A DNA stretch of 64,000 bases from CAWDZK01 sp963807005 (GTDB lineage Bacteria > Actinomycetota > Actinomycetes > JACCUZ01): contig CAWDZK010000001.1 of assembly GCA_963807005.1 (NCBI GenBank), positions 434,001-498,000 on the forward strand, written 5' to 3'. The notes under the pieces are model-generated. The model saw nothing but the letters and a program-made list of their open reading frames with translations, had not been told where the DNA came from and did not search any database. Below, one piece after another: positions 15,835 through 24,303 of the stretch (the stretch's first letter is position 1; each line of letters starts with the position of its first letter). The position numbers and the translations under genes are program-made.

Positions 15835-16689
15835 TCAGTCGCGCAGCAGCGGCCGGGTCAGGCAGGTCGGTCCGCCGTCGCCCTTGTTGATCTGACTCGC
15901 GGCGTAGGTGTGCACCTCGACGCCGGCCCGCTCGAGGGTCGCCCTGGTCCGCGGTGCGGCGTCGGCCATCACCACGACCCCCGGCCGGACGGCGAGGACG
16001 TTGCAGCCCTGGTCGTCGAGCTCGGCCGGGTCGGCCGGCAGGGTGCGGTAGCCGCGGTCGGCCAGCAGCTCCAGCAGCGGCACCGGGGCGAGCGGCTCGA
16101 AGACGACGGCCAGGTCCGGGGCGACCGGCGACACCACGGACATCAGGTGCATGACGTGCGCCGCGCCGAGGTGGTGCGGCAGGTCGGCGCGCTCCACGGT
16201 GACGCCCTCGGGAGCGAGCAGGTCGGCGAGCTGGCGGTGCGCCTCGGCGTTGGTCCGGTAGCCGCGGCCGACGGCCAGCGTCGACCCGTCCAGCCAGAAC
16301 ATGTCGCCGCCGTCCGCGGTCGCCGGGCCGGTGAGCCGGCCGAGCACCGGGACACCGGCCTTCTCGACCTCGGCCACCAGGAAGCCGGGCTCGCGCTGGC
16401 GGGCCGGCTTGGCCATCCGCAGCTCGACCGCGCCGGTGCCGGCGACGAAGACCGGGTCGTAGGCGAAGCACGCGTCGACCATGCCATCGGGCGCCTCGGC
16501 GACCACCACCTCGACACCGAGGCCGTCGAGCAGCTCGACGAAGGCCTCGTGCTCGCGGAGCAGGACGTCGGTGTCCGGGTCGCGCCAGCCGGCGCCGGCG
16601 AAGTCACCGGTCGTGGCCGGGCGGACCACGAGGACGCGGCGAAGGGGAGCCGACATGGAGCGGACGCCGTAGGTGCGCGGGGTGCTCAT
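15835..16689 (-). CDS. Dimethylargininase/amidinotransferase-family hydrolase
   Basis: 284-aa protein of the guanidine-modifying enzyme superfamily, closest in pattern to DDAH, which hydrolyses dimethylarginine to citrulline. The catalytic Cys is in DGGPTCLTRP near residue 276, the substrate motif DGGDMFWLDG is near 128, and the catalytic His is in HVMHLMSVVSPV near 180. ATG 16689 is the first of two nearby in-frame ATGs; the second begins MSAPLRRVLVVRP and could be the true start. It is divergent from the following hydrolase. Confidence 0.82.
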   Translation of the reverse strand: MSTPRTYGVRSMSAPLRRVLVVRPATTGDFAGAGWRDPDTDVLLREHEAFVELLDGLGVEVVVAEAPDGMVDACFAYDPVFVAGTGAVELRMAKPARQREPGFLVAEVEKAGVPVLGRLTGPATADGGDMFWLDGSTLAVGRGYRTNAEAHRQLADLLAPEGVTVERADLPHHLGAAHVMHLMSVVSPVAPDLAVVFEPLAPVPLLELLADRGYRTLPADPAELDDQGCNVLAVRPGVVVMADAAPRTRATLERAGVEVHTYAASQINKGDGGPTCLTRPLLRD

Positions 16690-16715
16690 GGCGGCATCGT
16701 GCCAGGATCGCGGCC

Positions 16716-17570
16716 ATGACGGTCGAGGAGTTCGCGGCGCCGACCGACGGCGGCGTTCTGGCGGGGCACGTGACGGGTGACGGGCCGCCGGTGCTCGTCC
16801 TGCACGGCGGGCCGGGGCTCTCGGTGTCGATCGTCGCCGGGCTGGTCGAGGAGCTGGCGCCGTCCTACCGGGTGGCCGCGTTCCAGCAGCGGGGCATCGA
16901 GCCGTCGGCGACCGAGGGCGCGTTCACCATCGCCCAGGCGCTGGCCGACGTGGTCGCCGTGCTGGACCATCTCGGCTGGCAACGCGCCTACGTCGTGGGC
17001 AGCTCCTGGGGCGGACACCTGGCGTTCTGGGCCGCCGCCACGTTGCCGGACCGGTTGCTCGGCGTCCTCGCCGTCGACCCGCTCGGCGCCGTCGGCGACG
17101 GCGGCAACGCCGCGTTCGAGGCGGAGATGGCCCGCCGCACGCCGGAAGCGGACCGGGAGCGCGCTGCCGAGCTGGACCGGCTCGCGCAGGAGGGGGAAGT
17201 GACCGAGGAGCAGGCGCTGGAGAGCCTCCGGTTGTTCTGGCCGGCCTACTTCGCCGACCCGGCGACGGCGCCCCCGATGCCGCCGATGCGGCTGTCGATC
17301 CCGGCCTACTCCGGGCTTTTCGCCGACCTGCTGGAGCGGCTGCCGGAGCTGGAGGCCGCGCTGCCGGCTGTGACCGTCCCGCTGGGCGTCGTCGTGGGGG
17401 AGCGCAGCAGCATCCCGAACAGCGCCGGGCGCGACAGCGCGGACCGGGTTCCGGGCGGTTGGACGGAGGTCGTGCCGGGGGCGGGGCACCTGCCGTGGCT
17501 CGAGGTGCCCGGCGCCGTGCGTCAGTCGCTGGACCGGCTCGCGCGACACTCGTCGGCCAGCAGGGCGTAG
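16716..17570 (+). CDS. Alpha/beta hydrolase
   Basis: 284-aa alpha/beta hydrolase. The oxyanion motif LHGGPG is near residue 30, the nucleophile elbow GSSWGG near 100, and the final His in GAGHLPW near 255. HGGPG is typical of proline iminopeptidase-like and related hydrolases. No signal peptide. The 3' end overlaps an antisense GNAT remnant by about 50 nt, so the gene has recently acquired this downstream sequence. Substrate unknown. Confidence 0.83.
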   Translation: MTVEEFAAPTDGGVLAGHVTGDGPPVLVLHGGPGLSVSIVAGLVEELAPSYRVAAFQQRGIEPSATEGAFTIAQALADVVAVLDHLGWQRAYVVGSSWGGHLAFWAAATLPDRLLGVLAVDPLGAVGDGGNAAFEAEMARRTPEADRERAAELDRLAQEGEVTEEQALESLRLFWPAYFADPATAPPMPPMRLSIPAYSGLFADLLERLPELEAALPAVTVPLGVVVGERSSIPNSAGRDSADRVPGGWTEVVPGAGHLPWLEVPGAVRQSLDRLARHSSASRA

Positions 17571-17653
17571 TCGAGCTCGCTGGTCCACTCTCCCTTGACC
17601 CACTCGTTCTCGACCAGCAGCGCCTCGCGCCGCATCCCGAGCCGCTCGGTGTG
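17522..17653 (-). pseudogene. C-terminal remnant of a GNAT acetyltransferase
   Basis: Forty-three codons encode HTERLGMRREALLVENEW and then VKGEWTSELDYALLADE. This is the highly recognisable last strand-helix part of RimJ/aminoglycoside-type GNAT proteins, which usually read ARLLEKLGMRREG...YALLAxEW. The acetyl-CoA-binding part and everything upstream are missing. The remnant sits between the hydrolase end and the metB start and is antisense to both edges. The remaining reading frame to 17734 shows no homology. It is a deletion scar, not a working gene. Confidence 0.65.
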
Positions 17654-17732
17654 CGGGGGCAAGGCGAGGTCGAGCACGACGGCGAACCTAGCCCGGGCGG
17701 CCGAGGACGAGCGACGGCAATACCCTGTGGCC

Positions 17733-18869
17733 ATGCACTTCGAGACCCTCGCGATCCACGCCGGCCAGGAGCCGGACCCGCTGACCGGCGCTGTGGTCCC
17801 GCCGATCTACCAGACCTCGACCTACAAGCAGGACGGCGTGGGCGGTCTGCGCGGCGGCTACGAGTACAGCCGCAGCGCGAACCCCACCCGGACCGCCCTC
17901 GAGGAGTGCCTGGCCGCGATCGAGGCGGGTCGCCGCGGGTTGGCGTTCGCCTCCGGCCTGGCGGCCGAGGACACCCTGCTGCGGACCGTGTGCCGCCCCG
18001 GCGACCACGCGGTCATCCCCGGCGACGCGTACGGCGGCACCTACCGGCTGTTCGCAAAGGTGCAGGAGGCCTGGGGGCTGTCGTACACCCCGTCCGGCGG
18101 CCACGACGCCGACTCGGTGCGGGCCGCGATCCGTCCGGGCGAGACGAAGGTGGTGTGGGTCGAGACCCCGACCAACCCGCTGCTGGGCATCGCCGACATC
18201 GCGGCGATCGCGGAGGTCGCACACGAGGCAGGGGCCCTGCTGGTCGTCGACAACACCTTCGCGTCGCCCTACCTGCAGCAGCCGATCACCCTCGGGGCCG
18301 ACGCCGTCGTGCACTCGACGACCAAGTACCTCGGCGGCCACTCGGACGTCGTGGGTGGCGCGCTGGTGCTGGCCGACGACGAGCTGGCCGAGAAGGTCGC
18401 CTACCACCAGAACGCGATGGGCGCGGTCGCAGGCCCGTTCGACTCCTGGCTGGTGCTGCGCGGCATCAAGACGCTCGGCGTCCGGATGGACCGGCACTGC
18501 GCGAACGCCGAGCGGATCGTCGACCTGCTCGTCGCGCACCCCAAGGTCACCGAGGTCTTCTACCCCGGCATGCCGGACCACCCTGGCCACGACGTCGCGG
18601 TCAAGCAGATGAAGGCGTACGGCGGCATGGTGTCGTTCCGGGTCGCCGGGGGCGAGGGTGCGGCCGTCGAGGTGTGCAACCGGGCCGAGGTCTTCACCCT
18701 GGGCGAGTCGCTCGGCGGCGTGGAGTCGCTGATCGAGCACCCGGGGCGGATGACACACGCGTCCGCGGCCGGGTCCCCGCTCGAGGTGCCGGCTGACCTG
18801 GTGCGCCTCTCGGTAGGCATCGAGGCTGTCGAAGACCTGGTCGAGGACCTCACCCGCGCGCTCGCCTGA
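17733..18869 (+). CDS. metB: Cystathionine gamma-synthase
   Basis: PLP enzyme of the Cys/Met metabolism family, 378 aa. The PLP lysine is in VHSTTKYLGGHSDVVGG (about residue 197), the phosphate contacts are in FASGLAAEDT and YGGTYRL, and the substrate Arg/Ser region is ESLGGVESLIEHP. It converts O-succinyl- or O-acetylhomoserine plus cysteine to cystathionine; closely related gamma-lyases look alike. Synteny with cbs supports metB. A TACCCT -10 box ends 6 nt before the ATG (leaderless). Confidence 0.9.
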   Translation: MHFETLAIHAGQEPDPLTGAVVPPIYQTSTYKQDGVGGLRGGYEYSRSANPTRTALEECLAAIEAGRRGLAFASGLAAEDTLLRTVCRPGDHAVIPGDAYGGTYRLFAKVQEAWGLSYTPSGGHDADSVRAAIRPGETKVVWVETPTNPLLGIADIAAIAEVAHEAGALLVVDNTFASPYLQQPITLGADAVVHSTTKYLGGHSDVVGGALVLADDELAEKVAYHQNAMGAVAGPFDSWLVLRGIKTLGVRMDRHCANAERIVDLLVAHPKVTEVFYPGMPDHPGHDVAVKQMKAYGGMVSFRVAGGEGAAVEVCNRAEVFTLGESLGGVESLIEHPGRMTHASAAGSPLEVPADLVRLSVGIEAVEDLVEDLTRALA

Positions 18870-18870
18870 C

Positions 18871-20190
18871 GTGCCGGCGGTCGTCTGCGTCGACGTCGGG
18901 TCGACGTTCACCAAGGCCGCCCTGGTCGACGTCGACGACGGCGTGCTGCTCGGCACCGCGTCGCATCCCACGACGGTGGGGACCGACGTCATGGACGGCG
19001 TCGACGCCGTCCGCGCGGCGTTGGGGGCAGGTCCGGACGTAGAGACGCTCGCCTGCTCGTCGGCCGGAGGTGGGCTGCGGCTCGCCGTCGTCGGCTACGA
19101 GCAGCTGGTCACCGCCGAGGCCGGGCACCGGGTCGGCCTGTCCGCGGGGGCGAGGGTCGAGCACGTGGCGTCCGGACCGCTGGACGAGCCCGCTCTGGAC
19201 GCCCTGCTCGGGTCCCGGCCGGACGTCGTGCTGCTCGTCGGCGGCACCGACGGCGGCAACGCGGAGACGTTGCGCCACAACGCCTCGGTGCTGGCCGGGC
19301 GGCGGCTCGACGTGCCCGTCGTGGTGGCGGGCAACGTCGACGCCCGCGACGAGGTGGTGGACGAGCTGAGGTCCGCAGGAGTGGCGGTGACGGCGACCGC
19401 GAACGTGCTGCCCGAGATCGGCAGGCTCGACCCGATGCCGGCCCGGCTGGCGATCCGCGAGGTCTTCATCAGCCACGTGATCGGCGGCAAGGGCCTCTCG
19501 GCGCGCGCCGACTTCCCGGCCATGGTGCGCGCGGCCACCCCGGACGCCGTCCTTGCCGGCGTCGAGGTGCTGGCCGACGGTGCAGGAGACGTCGCGGGTG
19601 CAGGTGACGTGCTGGTGGTCGACGTGGGGGGAGCGACCACCGACGTCTACTCGGTGGTCACCCCGCAGGGCGAGGACGCCGTCCTGCGCAAGGAGGTCGT
19701 CGAGGTGCTCTGGCGCAGCCGCACAGTGGAAGGCGACCTGGGTGTGCGGTGGGGCGCCGGGGGTGTGGTCGAGGCGGCGCTGGCCGAGCGGCTGCTCGAC
19801 CCCGCGGAGGCTGATCGGCTGCGGGTCGCCGCCGGTCACCGGGTGGCGGAGCCGGCGTACCTGCCGACGGACGAGCAGGGCCGCGACGACGATGCCCTGC
19901 TGGCACGTCTCGCGGTCACCGTGGCCCTGCGGCGGCACGGGCGCGGCGGCAAGGACCTCCGGCAGGTCTCGTTGGTCGTCGGCTCCGGTGGCGTGCTGCG
20001 GCACGCCGTGGGCGAGCGCGCCGCAGCGGTCCTGTCGCCCGCGACCGGGGATCTCGCCGGTGGCTGGGCGGTGCCCGAACGTGCCCGTACGGTGGTGGAC
20101 ACGGAGTACGTGCTCGCCGCAGCCGGTCTGCTCGCCCAGCAGCATCCCGACGCCGCGGGCCGGGTGGTCCGGAGGGTCCTGCTGGGCTGA
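18871..20190 (+). CDS. Glutamate mutase L (GlmL/MutL) family ATPase-like protein
   Basis: 439-aa ASKHA-fold protein. The phosphate-1 loop is VDVGSTFTKAALVD at the N-terminus and the phosphate-2 loop VDVGGATTDVYS is near residue 250. An adenosine-type motif VVGSGGVLRHA lies near 370. GlmL is found beside adenosylcobalamin-dependent glutamate mutase (glmS, glmE) and may be its reactivase. Neither mutase subunit is present here, so this is an orphan copy. GTG 18871 follows the metB stop by 1 nt, so it is co-transcribed with metB. The role is unclear. Confidence 0.8.
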   Translation: MPAVVCVDVGSTFTKAALVDVDDGVLLGTASHPTTVGTDVMDGVDAVRAALGAGPDVETLACSSAGGGLRLAVVGYEQLVTAEAGHRVGLSAGARVEHVASGPLDEPALDALLGSRPDVVLLVGGTDGGNAETLRHNASVLAGRRLDVPVVVAGNVDARDEVVDELRSAGVAVTATANVLPEIGRLDPMPARLAIREVFISHVIGGKGLSARADFPAMVRAATPDAVLAGVEVLADGAGDVAGAGDVLVVDVGGATTDVYSVVTPQGEDAVLRKEVVEVLWRSRTVEGDLGVRWGAGGVVEAALAERLLDPAEADRLRVAAGHRVAEPAYLPTDEQGRDDDALLARLAVTVALRRHGRGGKDLRQVSLVVGSGGVLRHAVGERAAAVLSPATGDLAGGWAVPERARTVVDTEYVLAAAGLLAQQHPDAAGRVVRRVLLG

Positions 20191-20220
20191 GCGGCCCCGG
20201 CCGCCGGAGGTGAGGACGAC

Positions 20221-21327
20221 ATGGTGGACCGTCGGCTCAGGTACGCCCTCGACGTCTTGTTGCTCCTGGCGGCCGTGGCCGTCTTCCTGTCGGGGTTGCT
20301 CGTCGACCGGCTCGACCTCAACGACTTCGCACCGCACCGGTGGGCCGGCTACACGCTGGCGGCGCTGGTCGCGGTGCACGTCGGGCTGCACTGGGGCTTC
20401 TTCGTCCACCCGAGGCCCGCCGGCCGGTCGCGTCCCCCCGCTGCCGTGGCGCCGGGCTCGTCCGACTCACCGGCGCCGGCAGCGGGCGCTCCGACCGTTG
20501 CAACAGCTCCGTCAGCGCCGTCCCGCCGGGCTGCGCTGGTGGGCCTGGGCGCCGGGGCGGCGGGGCTGGCGGGCGGCTGGTTCGCCCGGGCCGAGGTCTC
20601 GCCGCGACCCTACGACGGCGGCGACGTCGGGATCTTCTACCACCGGGAGAGCTCGCTCGGCGTGCGTGGCCTGCTCAGCGACGTCCTGCGCTGGGGACGG
20701 CGGCCGGCGCCGTACGCGCGCGTCGGCGAGGCCGAGCCCGTCGCCCTTCCCGCCGCGGCGGAGCCCGACCTGAGCCTGGCCGACGCGCTGCGCCGGCGGC
20801 GGTCGCTGCGGGCGTACGCCGACCGTGCGATGACCGGCGACGAGCTGGCCTGGCTGGTCGCTGGTGCCACCGGCATCACGTCCGGCGCCGGGTACCGCAC
20901 GGCGCCCTCGGCCGGGGCTCTGTACCCGATCGAGACCTACGTCGCCGTGCGCCGCGTCACGGGCGTCGACGAGGGGCTGTACCACGTCGATGTCCGCGCG
21001 CAGGCACTCGAGCCGGTGCGCACCGGCTCGGTGGCGGGCGACGTGATGCTCGCTGGGCTCGGGCAGGACTTCCTGCGCGCGGCCCCCGCGGTGGTGGTGC
21101 TCACCGGACTGTTCCAGCGCACCCGATGGAAGTACCACGAGCGGCACTACCGCTACGTGTGCTGGGAGGGCGGCCACGTGGCGCAGAACATCTACCTCGC
21201 GGCCGAGGCCGCCGGCCTCGGCGCGTGCATGGTCGGCGCGTTCCTCGACGGTTACCTGAACGACCTGCTGCGCGTCGACGGCCGGACTGAAGCGGCTCTC
21301 GGCCTGATCGCCGTCGGACCGCGGTGA
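20221..21327 (+). CDS. Membrane-anchored SagB/ThcOx-type oxidoreductase
   Basis: 368-aa fusion. Residues 1-65 hold two membrane segments with HRWAGYTLAALVAVHVGLHW, the His pattern of DUF4405/cytochrome b561-like domains. A Pro/Ala linker follows, then a twin-Arg-like segment RRAALVGLGAGAAGLAGG (about 100-120). The C-terminal 190 residues are an FMN nitroreductase of the SagB/ThcOx group (RRSLRAYADRAMT, TAPSAGALYPIETYV, AEAAGLGACMVGAF). SagB enzymes oxidise azolines to azoles in RiPP pathways, but no YcaO gene is near. GGAGGTGAGGA precedes the ATG. Confidence 0.8.
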   Translation: MVDRRLRYALDVLLLLAAVAVFLSGLLVDRLDLNDFAPHRWAGYTLAALVAVHVGLHWGFFVHPRPAGRSRPPAAVAPGSSDSPAPAAGAPTVATAPSAPSRRAALVGLGAGAAGLAGGWFARAEVSPRPYDGGDVGIFYHRESSLGVRGLLSDVLRWGRRPAPYARVGEAEPVALPAAAEPDLSLADALRRRRSLRAYADRAMTGDELAWLVAGATGITSGAGYRTAPSAGALYPIETYVAVRRVTGVDEGLYHVDVRAQALEPVRTGSVAGDVMLAGLGQDFLRAAPAVVVLTGLFQRTRWKYHERHYRYVCWEGGHVAQNIYLAAEAAGLGACMVGAFLDGYLNDLLRVDGRTEAALGLIAVGPR

Positions 21328-21371
21328 TGTGTGACGGCACACTGCTGGGTGTGACCGGAGGAAGTGAGCGC

Positions 21372-21416
21372 GTGACGATTCGCGACGCGTGCGACGGGGA
21401 CCTGCCGGCGATCTAG
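21372..21416 (+). pseudogene. N-terminal remnant of a GNAT acetyltransferase
   Basis: GTG 21372 has a strong GGAGGAA Shine-Dalgarno 8 nt upstream and encodes MTIRDACDGDLPAI, then TAG. This is the usual first strand and helix of GNAT acetyltransferases (MTIRDARxEDLPAI...). The frame stops abruptly, and no GNAT continuation is found in the following 100 nt. The DUF222/HNH relic begins 70 nt later on the other strand, so its arrival or a deletion beside it probably destroyed the gene. Confidence 0.55.
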
Positions 21417-21485
21417 CCGAGCCACGTCGGGATGAAGCTCACTCTCGAGACGAGAAGCTGAGCCGGCTTCGACTCTCCGGGACTG

Positions 21486-22825
21486 TCAGGTGAGCATGGG
21501 GGTGGCGTGCTTGCGGTAGGTGTTGCCGAGCGGGCTGGTCCAGGTCTTGGTGCGGGTGTCGGGGTGGTAGTGCAGGCGCCAGTGGCCGTGGGTCTTGGCG
21601 TTGTGGTGCTGGCGGCAGAGCGGGCCGAGGTTGACCCGGACCGTCCTTCCGCGGCGGGAGTAGGCGGTGACGTGGTCGCAGTCGCAGGCGGCGGCGGGCG
21701 GTTGCAGCCGGGGAAGCCGCAGGTCTGGTCCCGGGCGGTCAGGTAGGCGCGCAGCCGGTGGGAGGGCCGGTAGCGGCGGGCGCCGCGGTCGAGCAGGGCG
21801 CCGGTGCCCGGTTCGGTGGTCCAGCGGACCCAGTCGCGGTCGGCGGCCATCGCCCGGGCGAGCTCGGCCGGGATCGCGCCGTAGCCGGGTAGGTGGCCGG
21901 GGTTGTCGGCCAGGGCGAGGGCGGTGGGCAGGTCGAGCACCACGGCTGCGGTCTGCGCGCCGCCGCAGGAACACCTCGGCAGCCGGCGGCCGGTCGCCGC
22001 GGTCGGTCCCGCCGGTCCACTCGGTGCCGTGTCGAGGCCGAGGATGCGGTCGACGACCAGGTCGACCCGCAGCGCGTCCAGCCCGGGGACCTCGAGGCCG
22101 GCGGCCCGGCGGGCGGCCTGCACCGCGGTGGCCCGGGCGGTGACGGCCCCCCACAGCTCGCCCTCGATGTCGGCGGCCAGCGGCAGGTACCAGCCGGTGC
22201 GGCCGTCCCGGTCCGGGACCCGCTCGATCCGCCGCTGCTCGTGGGCGGTCCTGGCCCGCTCCGCGGCGGCGGCCGGGTCGACCCGCACGACCGCGTCCCG
22301 GACCGCGCGGCGGGTCTCGGCCGGGGTCTGGGCCGGCATCACCGGCAGCACCCGCGCCTCGACCGCTGCTGCGGTGGCCTCGTCGAGGCCCTCGGTCTCG
22401 CGCACCAGGCTCGCCGCGTGCAGGTAGCCGGCCCGGCCGGTGTCCATCAGCGCCAGGGTGGCCGGGAACCGGTCCCGCAGGTCCAGGGCCACCCGCACCC
22501 GCTGGGAGGCCGTCACCGGCGAGAGCCGCAGCGCCGCCGCCAGCTCGTGCCGGGCCTCGGCCGGGTGCAGCCCGAGCGCCTCGGTGCGGTCCGCGACCAG
22601 CGCGACGGTCCGCTGCGCGACCGCGGCGACCTTCGCGGTGACCCGCTCGGTCAGCCGCAGGTACCCGACCAGCTCGCCATGATCCAGGGCCGCGGGGTCG
22701 ACCGACTCCAGCAGCCCCGCCAGCTCCGACACCGACCCGTCCAGCTGCAGCTCCAGCGCCGCCCGCTCCCAGCCGGTGCCGCGCTCGACCAAGGCCTCGA
22801 CCAGGTCCAGCGCGCCCATCCCCAT
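21486..22825 (-). pseudogene. Frameshifted DUF222/HNH endonuclease (13E12 family)
   Basis: The first part (ATG 22825 to about 21700) encodes a DUF222 domain and leads into DQTCGFPGCNRPP. There the frame breaks in a GCC-rich run (about 21687-21701). The HNH domain continues in the other frame as CDCDHVTAYSRRGRT and LCRQHHNAKTHGHW, ending HATPMLT at 21486. Restoring one base rejoins the known family sequence GCNRPAAACDCDHV. The unshifted frame runs on to 21413 with a nonsense tail. It is either a recent one-base deletion, a programmed -1 slip, or a sequencing error. Confidence 0.85.
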
Positions 22826-22920
22826 GCGACGAACCTAACCAGGGGGTCGGACACAAACCCGTCGGTCCGCCGAGGCGGAATCCCTTGCAATGACAGGCGA
22901 TCCGGGCAACCAGTCCATCG

Positions 22921-24174
22921 TCAGCCGGTCGTCCCGGGAGCCGGCTCGGGGTCCGGTTGCTCGGTCCGGTGCCGGGTCTCGGTCGACAACCCAGCGGTGA
23001 CCAGCCCGGCGGCCAGCACGGCCGCGGTGACGCCGAAGGCCGCGCCGAACGAGTAGCTGTCGGCGAGCCAGCCCGCGACCAGCGGCCCGACGACGGCACC
23101 CAGGTCCGCGGACATCTGGAACGCGGCGACCACCGTGCCACCGCGACCGTGGGCGACGTCACCGACGACGGCGCTCGGCGCCACCGACAAGAACGCCGAG
23201 CCGGCACCGAACAGTGCCATCGCCACGGTGTAGACCACCAGCGAGTCGCTCACGGCGACGGCCACCATCGACAGCGTGGTGGTCGCGGCGCCGATCATCA
23301 GCGCCGGCTTGCGCCCGGTGCGGTCGGCGTATGAGCCGGCGACGAGGAGCAACCCGCCCTGGGCCGCCGCGGAGACGAAGAAGCCGATGCCGATCCAGGT
23401 CGCCGATGCGCCGATCCCCTCGGTGACGAACAGCGGGATCAGCGAGCTGCGGACGCCGAACAGCGCCCAGCCGGTTCCGAGGTTGGACGTCAGGGCGGCC
23501 CGGTAGCCGGAGACTCGCAGAGCCTGGGGCAGGGTGACGGTGGGCTTCGAGGTGGTCGCGGCCTCGACGTCGTGCAGCGACGCCTTGGTGAGGTACAGCA
23601 GGCCGATGCTGCCGGCGACGGCCAGCGTCCCGGCGTAGACGAAGAAGGGGGCGCGCAGCGAGATCGCGGTCAACGGCCCCCCGATCGCCGGCCCGGCGAT
23701 GGCGCCGACGAGGAAGCCGGACTGCCACATGCCGGTGGCCCGGCCCCGCTGGTCGGCGTCGACGACGCGCAGCAGGAGGGAGATCGCCGACACGGTGAAC
23801 ATCGCCGAGCCGATGCCGCCGATCCCGCGCAGCAGGAGCAGCTGGGTGTAGGACTGTGCGAGCCCCGCGAGGGCGCTGCTCACCGCCACGATGCCGATGC
23901 CGGTCGCGAGCACGAGGCGCTCACCGATCCGGTTGACCAACCGGCCGCTGCTCAGGGCCGACACCAGACGCATGAAGGCGAACGCCGAGATGACCGCGCC
24001 GGCGGCCGTCCGGCCGACGCCGAACTCCCGGGCGTACACCGGGATGGCAGGGGCGACCACCCCGAACCCCACCGCCACTGCGAAGGCGACAGCGGTGAGG
24101 ACGCCGACCTCCCGCGGCAGGCCGTGGAGGGGGTTGCGCCGGAACCGGCCGGCGCCCTCGGAGCGTGCGATCAC
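22921..24174 (-). CDS. MFS transporter
   Basis: 417-aa major facilitator with 12 predicted membrane segments. Motif A is visible as GRLVNRIGERLVL between TM2 and TM3 and again as GSYADRTGRKPAL between TM8 and TM9. This looks like a drug-exporter-type (DHA1) permease, exchanging substrate for protons. The GTG start at 24174 encodes MIARSEGAGRF. No regulator gene is adjacent. Substrate unknown. Confidence 0.85.
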   Translation of the reverse strand: MIARSEGAGRFRRNPLHGLPREVGVLTAVAFAVAVGFGVVAPAIPVYAREFGVGRTAAGAVISAFAFMRLVSALSSGRLVNRIGERLVLATGIGIVAVSSALAGLAQSYTQLLLLRGIGGIGSAMFTVSAISLLLRVVDADQRGRATGMWQSGFLVGAIAGPAIGGPLTAISLRAPFFVYAGTLAVAGSIGLLYLTKASLHDVEAATTSKPTVTLPQALRVSGYRAALTSNLGTGWALFGVRSSLIPLFVTEGIGASATWIGIGFFVSAAAQGGLLLVAGSYADRTGRKPALMIGAATTTLSMVAVAVSDSLVVYTVAMALFGAGSAFLSVAPSAVVGDVAHGRGGTVVAAFQMSADLGAVVGPLVAGWLADSYSFGAAFGVTAAVLAAGLVTAGLSTETRHRTEQPDPEPAPGTTG

Positions 24175-24239
24175 GGGGGTGACCGTAGCCGGGCACCGCG
24201 GCGCAGGCGGAGGCGGTTGATGTGAGCGGAATCATGGCT

Positions 24240-24262
24240 GTTTGACCGGGATCGCGGGGTAT
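24240..24262 (+). promoter_or_regulatory. Sigma-B/F-type stress promoter
   Basis: GTTT at 24240-24243 and GGGTAT at 24257-24262 with 13 nt between are a full match to the stress-sigma consensus. The gene starting at 24304 lies about 40 nt downstream, behind GGAGG. This and the site at 11005 indicate a general-stress sigma regulon. Confidence 0.65.
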
Positions 24263-24303
24263 GGGCACCATCTCGGAACCCGTCCCCTGCTCGGAGGCCA
24301 CCC

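Noticed and set aside
17522..21416. Idea that the two GNAT fragments are halves of one gene split by an inversion of metB-GlmL-SagB
   Set aside because: Orientation would fit, but about 110 middle residues are absent, and the N-terminal (MTIRDA...) and C-terminal (RimJ-like) fragments look like different GNAT subfamilies.
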